Assembly: GCF_016135805.1 (NCBI RefSeq)
Contig: NZ_JADWOX010000003.1
Span: forward strand, 62,001 to 126,000
Direction: 5' to 3'
DNA: 64,000 nt
DNA from: Caulobacter hibisci
GTDB taxonomy: Bacteria > Pseudomonadota > Alphaproteobacteria > Caulobacterales > Caulobacteraceae
Part shown: positions 35,958-44,020 of the stretch, one piece after another
How positions within the stretch are numbered: the first letter of the stretch is position 1
Layout: each line of letters begins with the position of its first letter
Made by a program: the position numbers and the translations under genes
Notes under the pieces: generated by a model
Databases searched by the model: none
The model's input: only the letters and a program-made list of their open reading frames with translations
Told to the model about the DNA's origin: nothing

Positions 35958-37561
35958 CAGTCCAGCATCCGCTCCAAGGTCGAAAGCTCGTCGGCCTCGC
36001 GGGCCGGCTTGTCCCAGCGGATACGGTTGATGCGGGGAAAGCGCATGGCTACGCCCGACTTGTGGCGGGTCGAGCGCTGCAGACCCTCAAACGCCACCTC
36101 GAAGACCAAGCCAAACTCCAGGTCGGCGCGCACCGAGCGCACCGGCCCGAAACGCTCGACCGTGTGGTCGCGGACGAACTTGTCGATCAGCTTCAGTTCC
36201 TCGTCGGTGAAGCCGAAATAGGCCTTGCCCACGGGGGTCAGCTTGCGATCGCCGGTCTCGTCCTCGCGCCAGACTCCGAAGGTGTAGTCGGAATAGAAGC
36301 TCGACCGCTTGCCGTGGCCGCGCTGGGCGTACATCAGCACCGCATCGACCAGGTGGGGATCGCGCTTCCACTTGAACCACGGCCCCTTGGGGCGGCCCGG
36401 CTCGTAGACGCTGTCCCAGCGCTTGAGCATCAGCCCCTCGGCGATGGCGGGATCCCCGGCCGGCGGCTCGGCGCGCAAGGCGGCCAGGCCCTCCCAGGTC
36501 TCGAACGGCTGAAGCGGCGACAGGTCGATCCGCGTCGTCTTCAGCCGGCCGATGAAGGCCTCCAGTCGCTTTCGGCGCTCGGCGAACGGCAAGCTGCGCA
36601 GATCCGCCTCGCCGTCGAGCAGCAGGTCGTAGGCGCGGATGCCGGCCGGATGCGCGGCCAGCATCTTGGCGTCCACGGTCTTGCGGTTCAGCCGCTGCTG
36701 GAGGTCGCCGAAGCTGGCGACCCCGCCGTCGCGCATGACCAGCAGCTCGCCGTCCAGCGCCCCTTCGAAGTCCAGGGCCTCCAGCACGTCGGGGAAGGTC
36801 GCCGAGATGTCGTCGCCGGTGCGGGTGTAGAGCCGCCGCTCGCCGCGCTCGCTGACCGCCTGAACGCGGATGCCGTCCCACTTCCATTCGGCGGCGTAGT
36901 CGGCGGGGTCGAGCTTGGCGAAGTCCACGGCCTCGTCGATCGCCTGGGCCAGCATCACCGGGCGGAAGCGGCCGGGCGCGTCGGGCGAAGGCCGTTCCGA
37001 TCGCCCCTCCAGCCAGGCGAAGAGGTCGCCATAGGGCGGTTCGATCGCGTGCCAGACCTCCTCGATCTCGCCGATCGGCACGCCGCCCAGATTGGCGCAG
37101 GCCTGCTTGGCCAGACGCGAGGACACGCCTACCCGCAGGCCGCCGGTCATCAGCTTGAGCAGCGCCCAGCGGCCGTCGGCGTCGAGCGCATCGAGCCAGC
37201 CCTCGATCAGCTGCCGGGCCTGGGCGCGCGAGGTCGTCCTCAGCGCCTCGACCACTTCGGACAGCTCCGGTTCTCGGTTGGCGCCCGGCCGCGCGGGCCA
37301 GACCAGGGCGACGGTCTCGGCCAAGTCCCCGACATAGTCGTAGGACCAGGCGAACAGCTGGGCGTCCATCCGCGCTTCGACCGCCTTGCGGATGAAGGCC
37401 GGCTTGGCGGCGTCGAACGACAGGGCGCCGGTCAGGGCCGCCAGGGCATAGCCGCGGTCGGGATCGGCCGTGCCCCGCAGGAAGTCCTCGATCAAGGTCA
37501 GCTTGGCGTTGCGCGAGGCCGTCAGCGACAGGCGGTCGAGAAGATGGGCGAAGGCGCGCAT
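35957..37561 (-). CDS. ATP-dependent DNA ligase (ligase-associated DNA damage response type)
   Basis: This 534-residue ATP-dependent DNA ligase has an N-terminal helical DNA-binding region (residues ~1-200), the adenylation motif with the nucleophilic lysine (EWKWDGIR, near residue 228), DGELLVMRDG, and an OB-fold C-terminus (PRINRIRWDKPA). It is the stand-alone type, not the LigD polymerase fusion. In many bacteria it is encoded with an MBL-fold exonuclease and an Lhr-like helicase. The exonuclease gene lies at 38.9-39.9 kb on the same strand, with two other genes between. No clear ribosome-binding site precedes the ATG. Confidence 0.92.
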   Translation of the reverse strand: MRAFAHLLDRLSLTASRNAKLTLIEDFLRGTADPDRGYALAALTGALSFDAAKPAFIRKAVEARMDAQLFAWSYDYVGDLAETVALVWPARPGANREPELSEVVEALRTTSRAQARQLIEGWLDALDADGRWALLKLMTGGLRVGVSSRLAKQACANLGGVPIGEIEEVWHAIEPPYGDLFAWLEGRSERPSPDAPGRFRPVMLAQAIDEAVDFAKLDPADYAAEWKWDGIRVQAVSERGERRLYTRTGDDISATFPDVLEALDFEGALDGELLVMRDGGVASFGDLQQRLNRKTVDAKMLAAHPAGIRAYDLLLDGEADLRSLPFAERRKRLEAFIGRLKTTRIDLSPLQPFETWEGLAALRAEPPAGDPAIAEGLMLKRWDSVYEPGRPKGPWFKWKRDPHLVDAVLMYAQRGHGKRSSFYSDYTFGVWREDETGDRKLTPVGKAYFGFTDEELKLIDKFVRDHTVERFGPVRSVRADLEFGLVFEVAFEGLQRSTRHKSGVAMRFPRINRIRWDKPAREADELSTLERMLD

Positions 37562-37667
37562 GGAAGGAGAATGTCGCGCCCGGGCGCAGGTTCAAGCCAT
37601 GGTCCACCTTGCACGCAATTCAAACATGCGTTTAACTTCAATGGAGAGCCTGGCCCCGGAGACGACC

Positions 37668-38084
37668 ATGACGTTCCAGCCGCCCGATCCCTTCGTCCCC
37701 CATACCCGCACCAGTCCCCTGACCGCGCCGTGGGAGCCGATCTATGCCGACATCCGCGATGATCGCTGGGTGCTGGGGCTGGAGGCGCGCGAGGCGCACG
37801 CCAATTCGCGCGGCGGACCGCACGGCGGCCTGATCGCCGCCCTGGCCGACAACGCCATGGGCCTGTCGTGCGGCGTGCGGATGCGCCGCGAGGGCCTGGC
37901 CTTCAACGGCTTCGTCACCGTCTCGCTGGGGGTCGACTATCTGGCCGCGCCGAGCCTGGGCCAATGGCTGGACTTCGACACCGACTTCATCAAGCCCGGC
38001 AAGAGCCTCTGCTACGCCGAGGCCACGGTCCGCGCCGACGGCAAGCCGGTGGCCCGGGCGCGCGGTACCTTCAAGGTCGTCTGA
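37668..38084 (+). CDS. PaaI-type hotdog thioesterase
   Basis: This 138-residue hotdog-fold protein has the HGGLIAALADNAMG active-site helix of PaaI/YbgC-like thioesterases, followed by FNGFVTVSLGVDYLAAP. These enzymes hydrolyse acyl-CoA thioesters, often aromatic or medium-chain. GGAG lies 9 nt before ATG 37668. Its 3' end overlaps that of a convergent membrane gene by 73 nt. Two further hotdog genes lie 1.9 kb downstream. Confidence 0.85.
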   Translation: MTFQPPDPFVPHTRTSPLTAPWEPIYADIRDDRWVLGLEAREAHANSRGGPHGGLIAALADNAMGLSCGVRMRREGLAFNGFVTVSLGVDYLAAPSLGQWLDFDTDFIKPGKSLCYAEATVRADGKPVARARGTFKVV

Positions 38085-38800
38085 ACGTCAGCCCCCTCGT
38101 CCAGCTGGCCCAGGATCATGATCTTCTGCCAGATCTTGCGGCCGAGGTCGGAGGTCAGGGTCTCGATGTCATTGACGGCGGCGACGATCGCCGGGTCGTC
38201 GTTCTCGCCGGCATAGAGAGCGGCGAGCTTGGCGGTCAGGGCCAGCATCTCGGCGCAGTAGTCGAGATAGCGGGCCAGTTCGAAGCGGCTCATCTCGCGG
38301 GCCGGCGAGGAAGCCGTGCGCGGCCCCAGCACCAGGGTCGGGTCCTTGGTCAGCTGGTGCATGTCGACCACGTGGGCGAAGGAGCGCAGCTCGTGCAGGG
38401 CCTTGTGCACCCGGGCGCGCTTCCAGCGGGCCTCCAGCGACAGCAGGAACCACACCGCGCCGGCCGACAGCAGGGTGAGATTGACCGCCGGCTCCAGACC
38501 GTCGGCGATGCGCAGCAGGTCGCGGTCGCGCACCACGGCCAGCCAGTCCATATGGATCGCCAGCCAGACCGGCAGGGCCACGGCCCCGGCGACGATCAGC
38601 GCCACCGCCAGGTTGGGTCGCGACAGCCGCCGGGCGCGGCGGGCCGTTTCCCGCGCCGTCGCCGTCAGCTGGGCGCAGACCCTGGCGAGGCCCGAGTCCG
38701 GAAACCGTTCGGCGATCCGCGCCTGCAGATGATCGAGCGTCTCGACCACCTTGCCGGCCTCGAGCTTCAGGGCCACGCCCCGTCCCGCACGCTTGCCCAT
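38012..38800 (-). CDS. Hypothetical membrane protein
   Basis: This 262-residue protein has two transmembrane helices (residues ~64-84 and ~104-123) flanked by basic helical segments. The C-terminal half (residues ~130-262) is soluble and mostly helical, with no motif I recognise. The stop lies inside the thioesterase gene (73-nt convergent overlap), so the last ~24 residues (PRARATGLPSART) may not be functionally constrained. It lies 59 nt upstream of the ligase side and 59 nt downstream of the exonuclease gene on the same strand, so co-transcription is possible. Confidence 0.68.
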   Translation of the reverse strand: MGKRAGRGVALKLEAGKVVETLDHLQARIAERFPDSGLARVCAQLTATARETARRARRLSRPNLAVALIVAGAVALPVWLAIHMDWLAVVRDRDLLRIADGLEPAVNLTLLSAGAVWFLLSLEARWKRARVHKALHELRSFAHVVDMHQLTKDPTLVLGPRTASSPAREMSRFELARYLDYCAEMLALTAKLAALYAGENDDPAIVAAVNDIETLTSDLGRKIWQKIMILGQLDEGADVQTTLKVPRARATGLPSARTVASA

Positions 38801-38859
38801 CCGTCGAACCGCCCCCGCGTTCCCAGCGGCGGGACGCTAGCACGGCGTTCCGGCGCGCC

Positions 38860-39879
38860 CTACTCCCCGTCGTCCTCGTCATAGCCGACCAGCCGCAGGG
38901 CGCGGGCGGGGATGCCTTCCAGGGCGCACCAGCGCTCCAGCGCCTCCTCGCGGCCGTGGGTGATCCACACCTCGCCGGGGCGCAGCTCCGACAGGGTGTC
39001 GGTCAGCTCGTCCCAGTCGGCATGGTCGGAGATGATCAGCGGCAGCTCCACCCCGCGCTGGCGAGCGCGGGCACGCACCCGCATCCAGCCGCTGGCGAAG
39101 CAGTCTACGGGATCGGGAAAGCGACGACTCCAGCGGTCGGCCAGGGCCGAGGGCGGGGCGACGATGATGCTTCCCGCGAAGTCGCCGGTCTTGCCGCGCT
39201 CGACGGTGGCCGGGGCCAGCGGCCCCAGATCGACGCCGTGCGCCTGATAGAGCCGGTTCAGCCGCTCCATGGCGCCGTGTACGTGGATCGTCCTGTCCCA
39301 GCCGGCCTCGCGCAGCAGGCTGATGACCCGCTGGGCCTTGCCCAGGGCGTAGGCGCCGACGATGTGGGCGCGCTCGGGAAACTGCTCGACCGATTTGAGC
39401 AAGGCGGCGATCTCGCCCTTGTCGTCGGGATGGCGGAAGACCGGCAGGCCGAAAGTCGCCTCGGTGACGAAGACGTCGCAGGGAACGGGCTCGAACCGCG
39501 CGCAGGTCGGATCGCGGCGGCGCTTGTAGTCGCCCGAGACGACCATGGTCAGCCCCTTCCAGCGCACCACCGCCTGGGCCGAGCCCAGCACGTGTCCGGC
39601 CGGCACGAGGGTCACCTCGACGCCGTTGTGGGTGATGGTTTCGCCATAGGGGACGGGCTGGCGGCTGACAGTGGCGAAGTCCTCGCCGTAGCGCTCGGCC
39701 ATGATCGCCAGGGTTTCGGGCGTCGCCGCCACGCTGCCGTGGCCGGCGCGGGCGTGATCGGAATGGCCATGAGTGATCACAGCCCGGTCCACGGGACGGA
39801 CCGGGTCGATGTAGAAATCGCCGGCCGGGCAATAGAGCCCGTCGGGTTTCGGACAGAGAAGATCCTGGGGCTTGATCAC
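38860..39879 (-). CDS. MBL-fold exonuclease, ligase-associated DNA damage response
   Basis: This 339-residue metallo-beta-lactamase-fold protein has the metal-binding THGHSDHARAGH motif (His37, His39, Asp41, His42). Further ligands are in PAGHVLGSA and SGDYKRRRDP, and LIISDHADWDEL and WITHGREEAL lie near the end. It belongs to the beta-CASP-like exonucleases encoded with ATP-dependent ligases, as is the ligase at 36-37.6 kb. Start choice is uncertain: I take GTG 39879 because the conserved IKPQDLLCPKPDGLYCPAGDF start follows directly. The frame is open much further upstream, but that sequence overlaps the opposite-strand hotdog gene. Confidence 0.85.
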   Translation of the reverse strand: MIKPQDLLCPKPDGLYCPAGDFYIDPVRPVDRAVITHGHSDHARAGHGSVAATPETLAIMAERYGEDFATVSRQPVPYGETITHNGVEVTLVPAGHVLGSAQAVVRWKGLTMVVSGDYKRRRDPTCARFEPVPCDVFVTEATFGLPVFRHPDDKGEIAALLKSVEQFPERAHIVGAYALGKAQRVISLLREAGWDRTIHVHGAMERLNRLYQAHGVDLGPLAPATVERGKTGDFAGSIIVAPPSALADRWSRRFPDPVDCFASGWMRVRARARQRGVELPLIISDHADWDELTDTLSELRPGEVWITHGREEALERWCALEGIPARALRLVGYDEDDGE

Positions 39880-39936
39880 GGCTGGATAAGACAACGCGCG
39901 ATCCTGTAAGCCTATCCCCCAGAAAACGAGAGCGGC

Positions 39937-40437
39937 ATGAGCGATACGGATCTGAACGAGCAGCACCGCCTGATCGCCAAGGCGATGAACGAAGGCAGCC
40001 CCCAGGCCAAGGCCCTGGGCTTCACCACCCTGGACATCGGCGACGGCGTCGCGGTGCTGAAGGTTCCCTATCGCACCGAACTGGTGGGCGATCCCGAGAC
40101 CGGGGTGATCGCGGGCGGGGTGGTCACCACCCTGCTCGACCACGCTTCGGGGCAAGCGGTGCACGCGGCCATGAGCACCTGGACCTCGATCGCCACCCTG
40201 GACCTGCGCATCGACTACATGCGCCCGGCCGAGCCGGGGAAAGACATCCTGGCCCGCGCCCATTGCTACAAGCTGACCCGCTCGGTCGCCTTCGTGCGGG
40301 CTGTGGCCTATGAGACCGATCCGGAAGACCCCGTGGCCGCCGCCCAGGCCGCCTTCATGCTCGACTCCAGCGCCGGCAAGAAGGCGGGCGCCAATCTCAA
40401 GCCGCCCGGCTCCAGTAAAAAGGAGGGCGGCCAATGA
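39937..40437 (+). CDS. PaaI-type hotdog thioesterase, first of a coupled pair
   Basis: This 166-residue hotdog protein has the VIAGGVVTTLLDHASGQAV active-site helix and DLRIDYMRPA strand of PaaI thioesterases. The last ~20 residues (GKKAGANLKPPGSSKKEG) are a lysine-rich tail. Its stop overlaps the start of the next gene as ATGA, so the two hotdog proteins may form a heteromeric enzyme. Substrate is unknown. Confidence 0.82.
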   Translation: MSDTDLNEQHRLIAKAMNEGSPQAKALGFTTLDIGDGVAVLKVPYRTELVGDPETGVIAGGVVTTLLDHASGQAVHAAMSTWTSIATLDLRIDYMRPAEPGKDILARAHCYKLTRSVAFVRAVAYETDPEDPVAAAQAAFMLDSSAGKKAGANLKPPGSSKKEGGQ

Positions 40438-40868
40438 GCGAAGCCCACGTCAGCGAGGCCCAGAGCCGCCTGGTCGCCGTGATCAGCGCCATTCCGTATG
40501 CGAAGTTCATCGGCATGACCGCCGAGCTGGCCGGCGACGAGATGACCGCCATCCTGCCGTTCTCGCCCGAGATCGTCGGCAACCCGATGCTGCCGGCCAT
40601 CCACGGCGGGGTGCTGGGCGCGTTCATGGAGATGACCGCCCTGGCCCAGCTATCGATCGCCGAGACCCTCAAGCGCCAGCCGCGCACGATCGACGTTTCC
40701 ATCGAGTACCTGCGCTCGGGCCGTCCGCTGACGACCTATGCCCGAGCCCAGATCAAGAAGGTCGGGCGGCGCATCGCCAACGTCCATGTCGAGGCCTGGC
40801 AGGAGCAGCGCGCGGCCCCGATCGCGGCCCTGCGCGGCCACTTCCTGCTGACCGGCGCCGAGGACTGA
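40434..40868 (+). CDS. PaaI-type hotdog thioesterase, second of a coupled pair
   Basis: This 144-residue hotdog protein has the IHGGVLGAFMEMTALAQL helix and TIDVSIEYLRSG strand. It is clearly related to the preceding gene and probably arose by duplication. The start overlaps the upstream stop by 4 nt (ATGA). No terminator with a T-run follows; a GC-rich hairpin lies at 40887-40910. Confidence 0.82.
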   Translation: MSEAHVSEAQSRLVAVISAIPYAKFIGMTAELAGDEMTAILPFSPEIVGNPMLPAIHGGVLGAFMEMTALAQLSIAETLKRQPRTIDVSIEYLRSGRPLTTYARAQIKKVGRRIANVHVEAWQEQRAAPIAALRGHFLLTGAED

Positions 40869-40886
40869 TCTTTCTCGCTCCCGGCG

Positions 40887-40910
40887 GCCCGGCGCACGAC
40901 GTCGCCGGGC
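40887..40910 (+). terminator. Weak hairpin after the hotdog pair
   Basis: An 8-bp stem (GCCCGGCG / CGCCGGGC) with an 8-nt loop lies 19 nt after the thioesterase stop. No T-run follows, so termination here is uncertain. Confidence 0.35.
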
Positions 40911-40974
40911 TGTCAGCGGCTCAGAAAGGAATATTTTGCCGATATTGAGCGATAAGCACTTACATTAACCCCGT

Positions 40975-40988
40975 GTAATGCACATTAC
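40975..40988. promoter_or_regulatory. Perfect 14-bp palindrome GTAATGCACATTAC
   Basis: A perfect dyad lies in the A+T-richer region upstream of the 32-residue peptide gene. It is a plausible operator for a dimeric regulator. Its sequence does not match Fur, CtrA or the sigma-T promoter. Confidence 0.45.
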
Positions 40989-41011
40989 GCGCCAGATAGT
41001 TTCTTAAAACA

Positions 41012-41023
41012 GCGTCATGACGC
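41012..41023. promoter_or_regulatory. Perfect 12-bp palindrome GCGTCATGACGC
   Basis: A second perfect dyad lies 23 nt after the first and 94 nt before the peptide start. The pair could mark one regulatory region. No named regulator was matched. Confidence 0.4.
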
Positions 41024-41117
41024 AAAGGTAACGGGTGTTCATCCCTCGCCCGGCCTATACCCCTTTTCACCGGACGCGGACGTCGCGCCGGGGAACAGAA
41101 ACTCAGGGATCAGATCA

Positions 41118-41216
41118 ATGACCTTCTCCAACAACGCCATCGCTTCGCTGGCCAGCCTGGTGCTCGCCGTCCTGCCGCTCGTCATCGTCGCCGGCTCGCT
41201 GTCGCCGAGCTTCTAA
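41118..41216 (+). CDS. 32-residue single-span membrane peptide
   Basis: The frame from ATG 41118 encodes 32 residues: a polar start (MTFSNNAIAS), a hydrophobic helix (LASLVLAVLPLVIVAG) and a short polar end. AGGGA lies upstream. The 249-nt region before it contains two perfect palindromes, as expected for a regulated gene, and the next gene starts 281 nt later. It is a plausible small membrane protein with unknown role. Confidence is moderate because short frames are common and no homologue search was possible. Confidence 0.6.
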   Translation: MTFSNNAIASLASLVLAVLPLVIVAGSLSPSF

Positions 41217-41497
41217 GTGACCGCCGCGTAGCTCCGCCGGCCGATCCCGGCGGAGCATGGCGTTGCGATTTAATTCAATACAGAATTTCTTCCCAAGAAG
41301 TCGAAACTTACTTGTTTCTGTAAATATCAGAACGTTGCTCTTGCAGCATTCTTGCAGCGATATCGTCGATTTTTGACCCCATAATCGCTCCATTACCGTC
41401 ATCAAACATTGAATTACAGCCTCTAAAAACCCTGCTTCCGCATGGATTTACTTCGCACCTCGCCGAAGTTGTTGCGGACAAGGGGATAATCTTAGAG
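41217..41497. other. A+T-rich region upstream of a TonB receptor
   Basis: These 281 nt are clearly more A+T-rich than their surroundings. They contain a direct repeat (CTTGCAGC twice, around 41340-41360) and no Fur-like palindrome. No gene is supported; the region probably holds the receptor promoter and an untranslated leader. Confidence 0.45.
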
Positions 41498-44008
41498 ATG
41501 AACAGAACCAAGCTGGCCTGCCTGGCCACCACGGCGCTGTTCGGCGGTCTGCGCTCGGCCGCCGGCGCCTACGCCCAATCCACGGCGACGACCGAACTCG
41601 ACGCCGTCGTCGTCACCGCCGCGACCGGCCCCAAGACCATCGACGGCGCCATGGTCGCCGAGACGGCGCCGAAGTCGAAGTACACGATCACCAACGAGTA
41701 CCTGTCGCGTCAGGCCGACGGCCAGACGATCCTGCAGTCACTGAACCTGGTGCCCGGCGTCGTGTTCTCGAACAGCGACCCGTACGGCTCGTCGGGCGGC
41801 ACGATCCGCCTGCACGGCCAGGACGGCGCCCACATCGGCTTCCTGCTGGACGGCGTACCGCTGAACGACGGCGGCAACTACGCCATCTACTCGAACCAGC
41901 AGATGGATCCCGAGGTCATCTCGCAGGCCAACGTCAACACCGGCTCGACCGACGCCGACTCCGTGACGGCCTCGTCGACCGCCGGCGTCATCAACTACAC
42001 CACCCTGAAGGCGACCAAGGACGCCGGCGTGGTTATGAAGGCCGGCCTGGGCACCGACAACTACCGCCGCGTGTTCGCCCTGGTGCAGACCGGCGAGTTC
42101 GGTCCGCTGGGCACCCGCGCCTGGGTGTCGGGCAGCTACCAGAAGTACGACAAGTTCAAGGGTCCGGGCGACCTCGAGAAGAAGCAGTTCAACGCCCGCA
42201 TCGAGCAGGACCTGGTCAAGCCGGGCGACTTCGTGGCCCTGTCGCTGAACTACAACGAGAACCGCAACGCCAGCTACTACGGCGCCTACCTGCCGTCGAC
42301 CCTGGGCTCGACCTCGACGGCCAGCTACGCCGGCGACGTCGACACCTATGGCGCGGACTACGACTATCCGACCACCTACGTGGCCGGCACGGCGACCGCC
42401 GGCTCGACCGACACCGCCAACAGCGGCAACACCAACTACTACGGCATCAAGATCAACCCATCGAACACGGGCACGATCCGCGGCCAGTCGCGCTACACCA
42501 TCCTGCCGAACCTGAAGCTGACGGTCGATCCGTCGTTCAACTACACCCTGGCCAACGGTGGCGGCGCGACCAACCTGTCGGAGACCAACATCGTCCTGAA
42601 GAGCGACGCCTCGGCCGGCGTCGACCTGAACGGCGACGGCGACACCAAGGACACGGTCACCGTCTATTCGCCCAGCAACACCAACACCCGCCGCTACGAC
42701 CTGAACACCTCGCTGGTGTGGGACATCAACGACCACCACCGCGTGCGCATCTCATACGCCTATGACGAAGCCCACACCCGCCAGACCGGCGAGTACAGCC
42801 TGCTCAACAGCGACGGCTCTCCCGGCGACGTGTTCGGCGGCAAGGACGGCTACGGCAACGCGATCCTGAACGGCGACGGCGAAGTGGTCCAGAAGCGCAA
42901 CCGCGCCTCGGTCGCCACCTTCAAGCAGCTCAGCGTCGAATACCGCGGCGAATTCCTGGACGAGCGCCTGATCGCCAACATCGGCGTACGGGCCCCGACC
43001 CTCGACCGCGAGCTGAACCAGTACTGCTACTCGTTCGCCGGCTCGTCTTCGACCGCCTACTGCACCTCGCTGAACCCGACCTCGACCGCGGCCAAGGCCG
43101 ACGGCGCGGTGGCCTCGAAGGTGGTGGTCAACGGCACGACCTACTTCTCGCCGTTCTCGGCGACGAAGAGCTATGACGCGGTGCTGCCGAACGTCGGCCT
43201 GTCGTACAAGCTGGCCAATGCCCACACCGTCTACGCCAGCTACTCCGAGCAGATGTCGGCGCCGAAGGTCGACAACCTCTACGCCCTGACCGCCACCGGC
43301 GCCCTGGGCGATGCGGATCCGGAAACCGGACAGACCTTCGAACTGGGCTACCGCTTCCGCATCCCGGCGGTGATGGCCAGCGCCAGCATCTACCACACGG
43401 CGATCCAGAACCGCATCGTCTCGACCGTGAACCCGGACGACACCTCGACCTACATCGACCGCAACGTCGGCGACGTCGAGATCCAGGGCTTCGACGGCCA
43501 GGTGCAGTGGAAGGTCGACGACAAGATGACGGCCTACGCCTCGGTGGCCTACACCGACGCGCAGCTGCAGGATAACCTCTACACCTGCAGCACCATCGTC
43601 ACCGGCACGACCAGCGCCAAGACCTGCGCCAACATCGCGACCGCCGGCAAGCAGGTGGTCGAGACCCCGAAGTGGACCTTCGGCGGCCGTCTGACCTACG
43701 ACTTCGGCAAGTTCCAGGTCGGCCTGCAAGGCAAGTTCGTCGGCGACCGTTACATGACGGACGTCAACGACCAGAAGGTCGACAGCTACACCGTGTTCGA
43801 CGCCGACATCCGCTACGATCTCGGCGGCGACGGCTGGAAGAAGTCGTACATCCAGCTCAACGTGAACAACATCTTCGACGAGTTCTACTACGGCAACCTG
43901 GCCGGCACCCAGACCAGCGCCATGCAGAACACCATCGGCTACGCCCGGACCTACGCCTATATCGGCGCCCCGCGCTCGGCCATCCTCAGCCTCAAGACGG
44001 CTTTCTAA
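41498..44008 (+). CDS. TonB-dependent receptor
   Basis: This 836-residue outer-membrane receptor starts with a signal peptide (cleavage probably after AYA, near residue 26), then a TonB-box-like stretch (ELDAVVVTAA), a plug domain (residues ~60-180) and a C-terminal barrel with repeated aromatic strand ends; the last residue is Phe. Ligand specificity cannot be read. No Fur box is visible, so it may take up carbohydrates or other substrates as in many Caulobacter receptors, or respond to another regulator. It is terminated by a hairpin inside the next, opposite gene. Confidence 0.9.
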   Translation: MNRTKLACLATTALFGGLRSAAGAYAQSTATTELDAVVVTAATGPKTIDGAMVAETAPKSKYTITNEYLSRQADGQTILQSLNLVPGVVFSNSDPYGSSGGTIRLHGQDGAHIGFLLDGVPLNDGGNYAIYSNQQMDPEVISQANVNTGSTDADSVTASSTAGVINYTTLKATKDAGVVMKAGLGTDNYRRVFALVQTGEFGPLGTRAWVSGSYQKYDKFKGPGDLEKKQFNARIEQDLVKPGDFVALSLNYNENRNASYYGAYLPSTLGSTSTASYAGDVDTYGADYDYPTTYVAGTATAGSTDTANSGNTNYYGIKINPSNTGTIRGQSRYTILPNLKLTVDPSFNYTLANGGGATNLSETNIVLKSDASAGVDLNGDGDTKDTVTVYSPSNTNTRRYDLNTSLVWDINDHHRVRISYAYDEAHTRQTGEYSLLNSDGSPGDVFGGKDGYGNAILNGDGEVVQKRNRASVATFKQLSVEYRGEFLDERLIANIGVRAPTLDRELNQYCYSFAGSSSTAYCTSLNPTSTAAKADGAVASKVVVNGTTYFSPFSATKSYDAVLPNVGLSYKLANAHTVYASYSEQMSAPKVDNLYALTATGALGDADPETGQTFELGYRFRIPAVMASASIYHTAIQNRIVSTVNPDDTSTYIDRNVGDVEIQGFDGQVQWKVDDKMTAYASVAYTDAQLQDNLYTCSTIVTGTTSAKTCANIATAGKQVVETPKWTFGGRLTYDFGKFQVGLQGKFVGDRYMTDVNDQKVDSYTVFDADIRYDLGGDGWKKSYIQLNVNNIFDEFYYGNLAGTQTSAMQNTIGYARTYAYIGAPRSAILSLKTAF

Positions 44009-44020
44009 GCCGTCTGCAGG

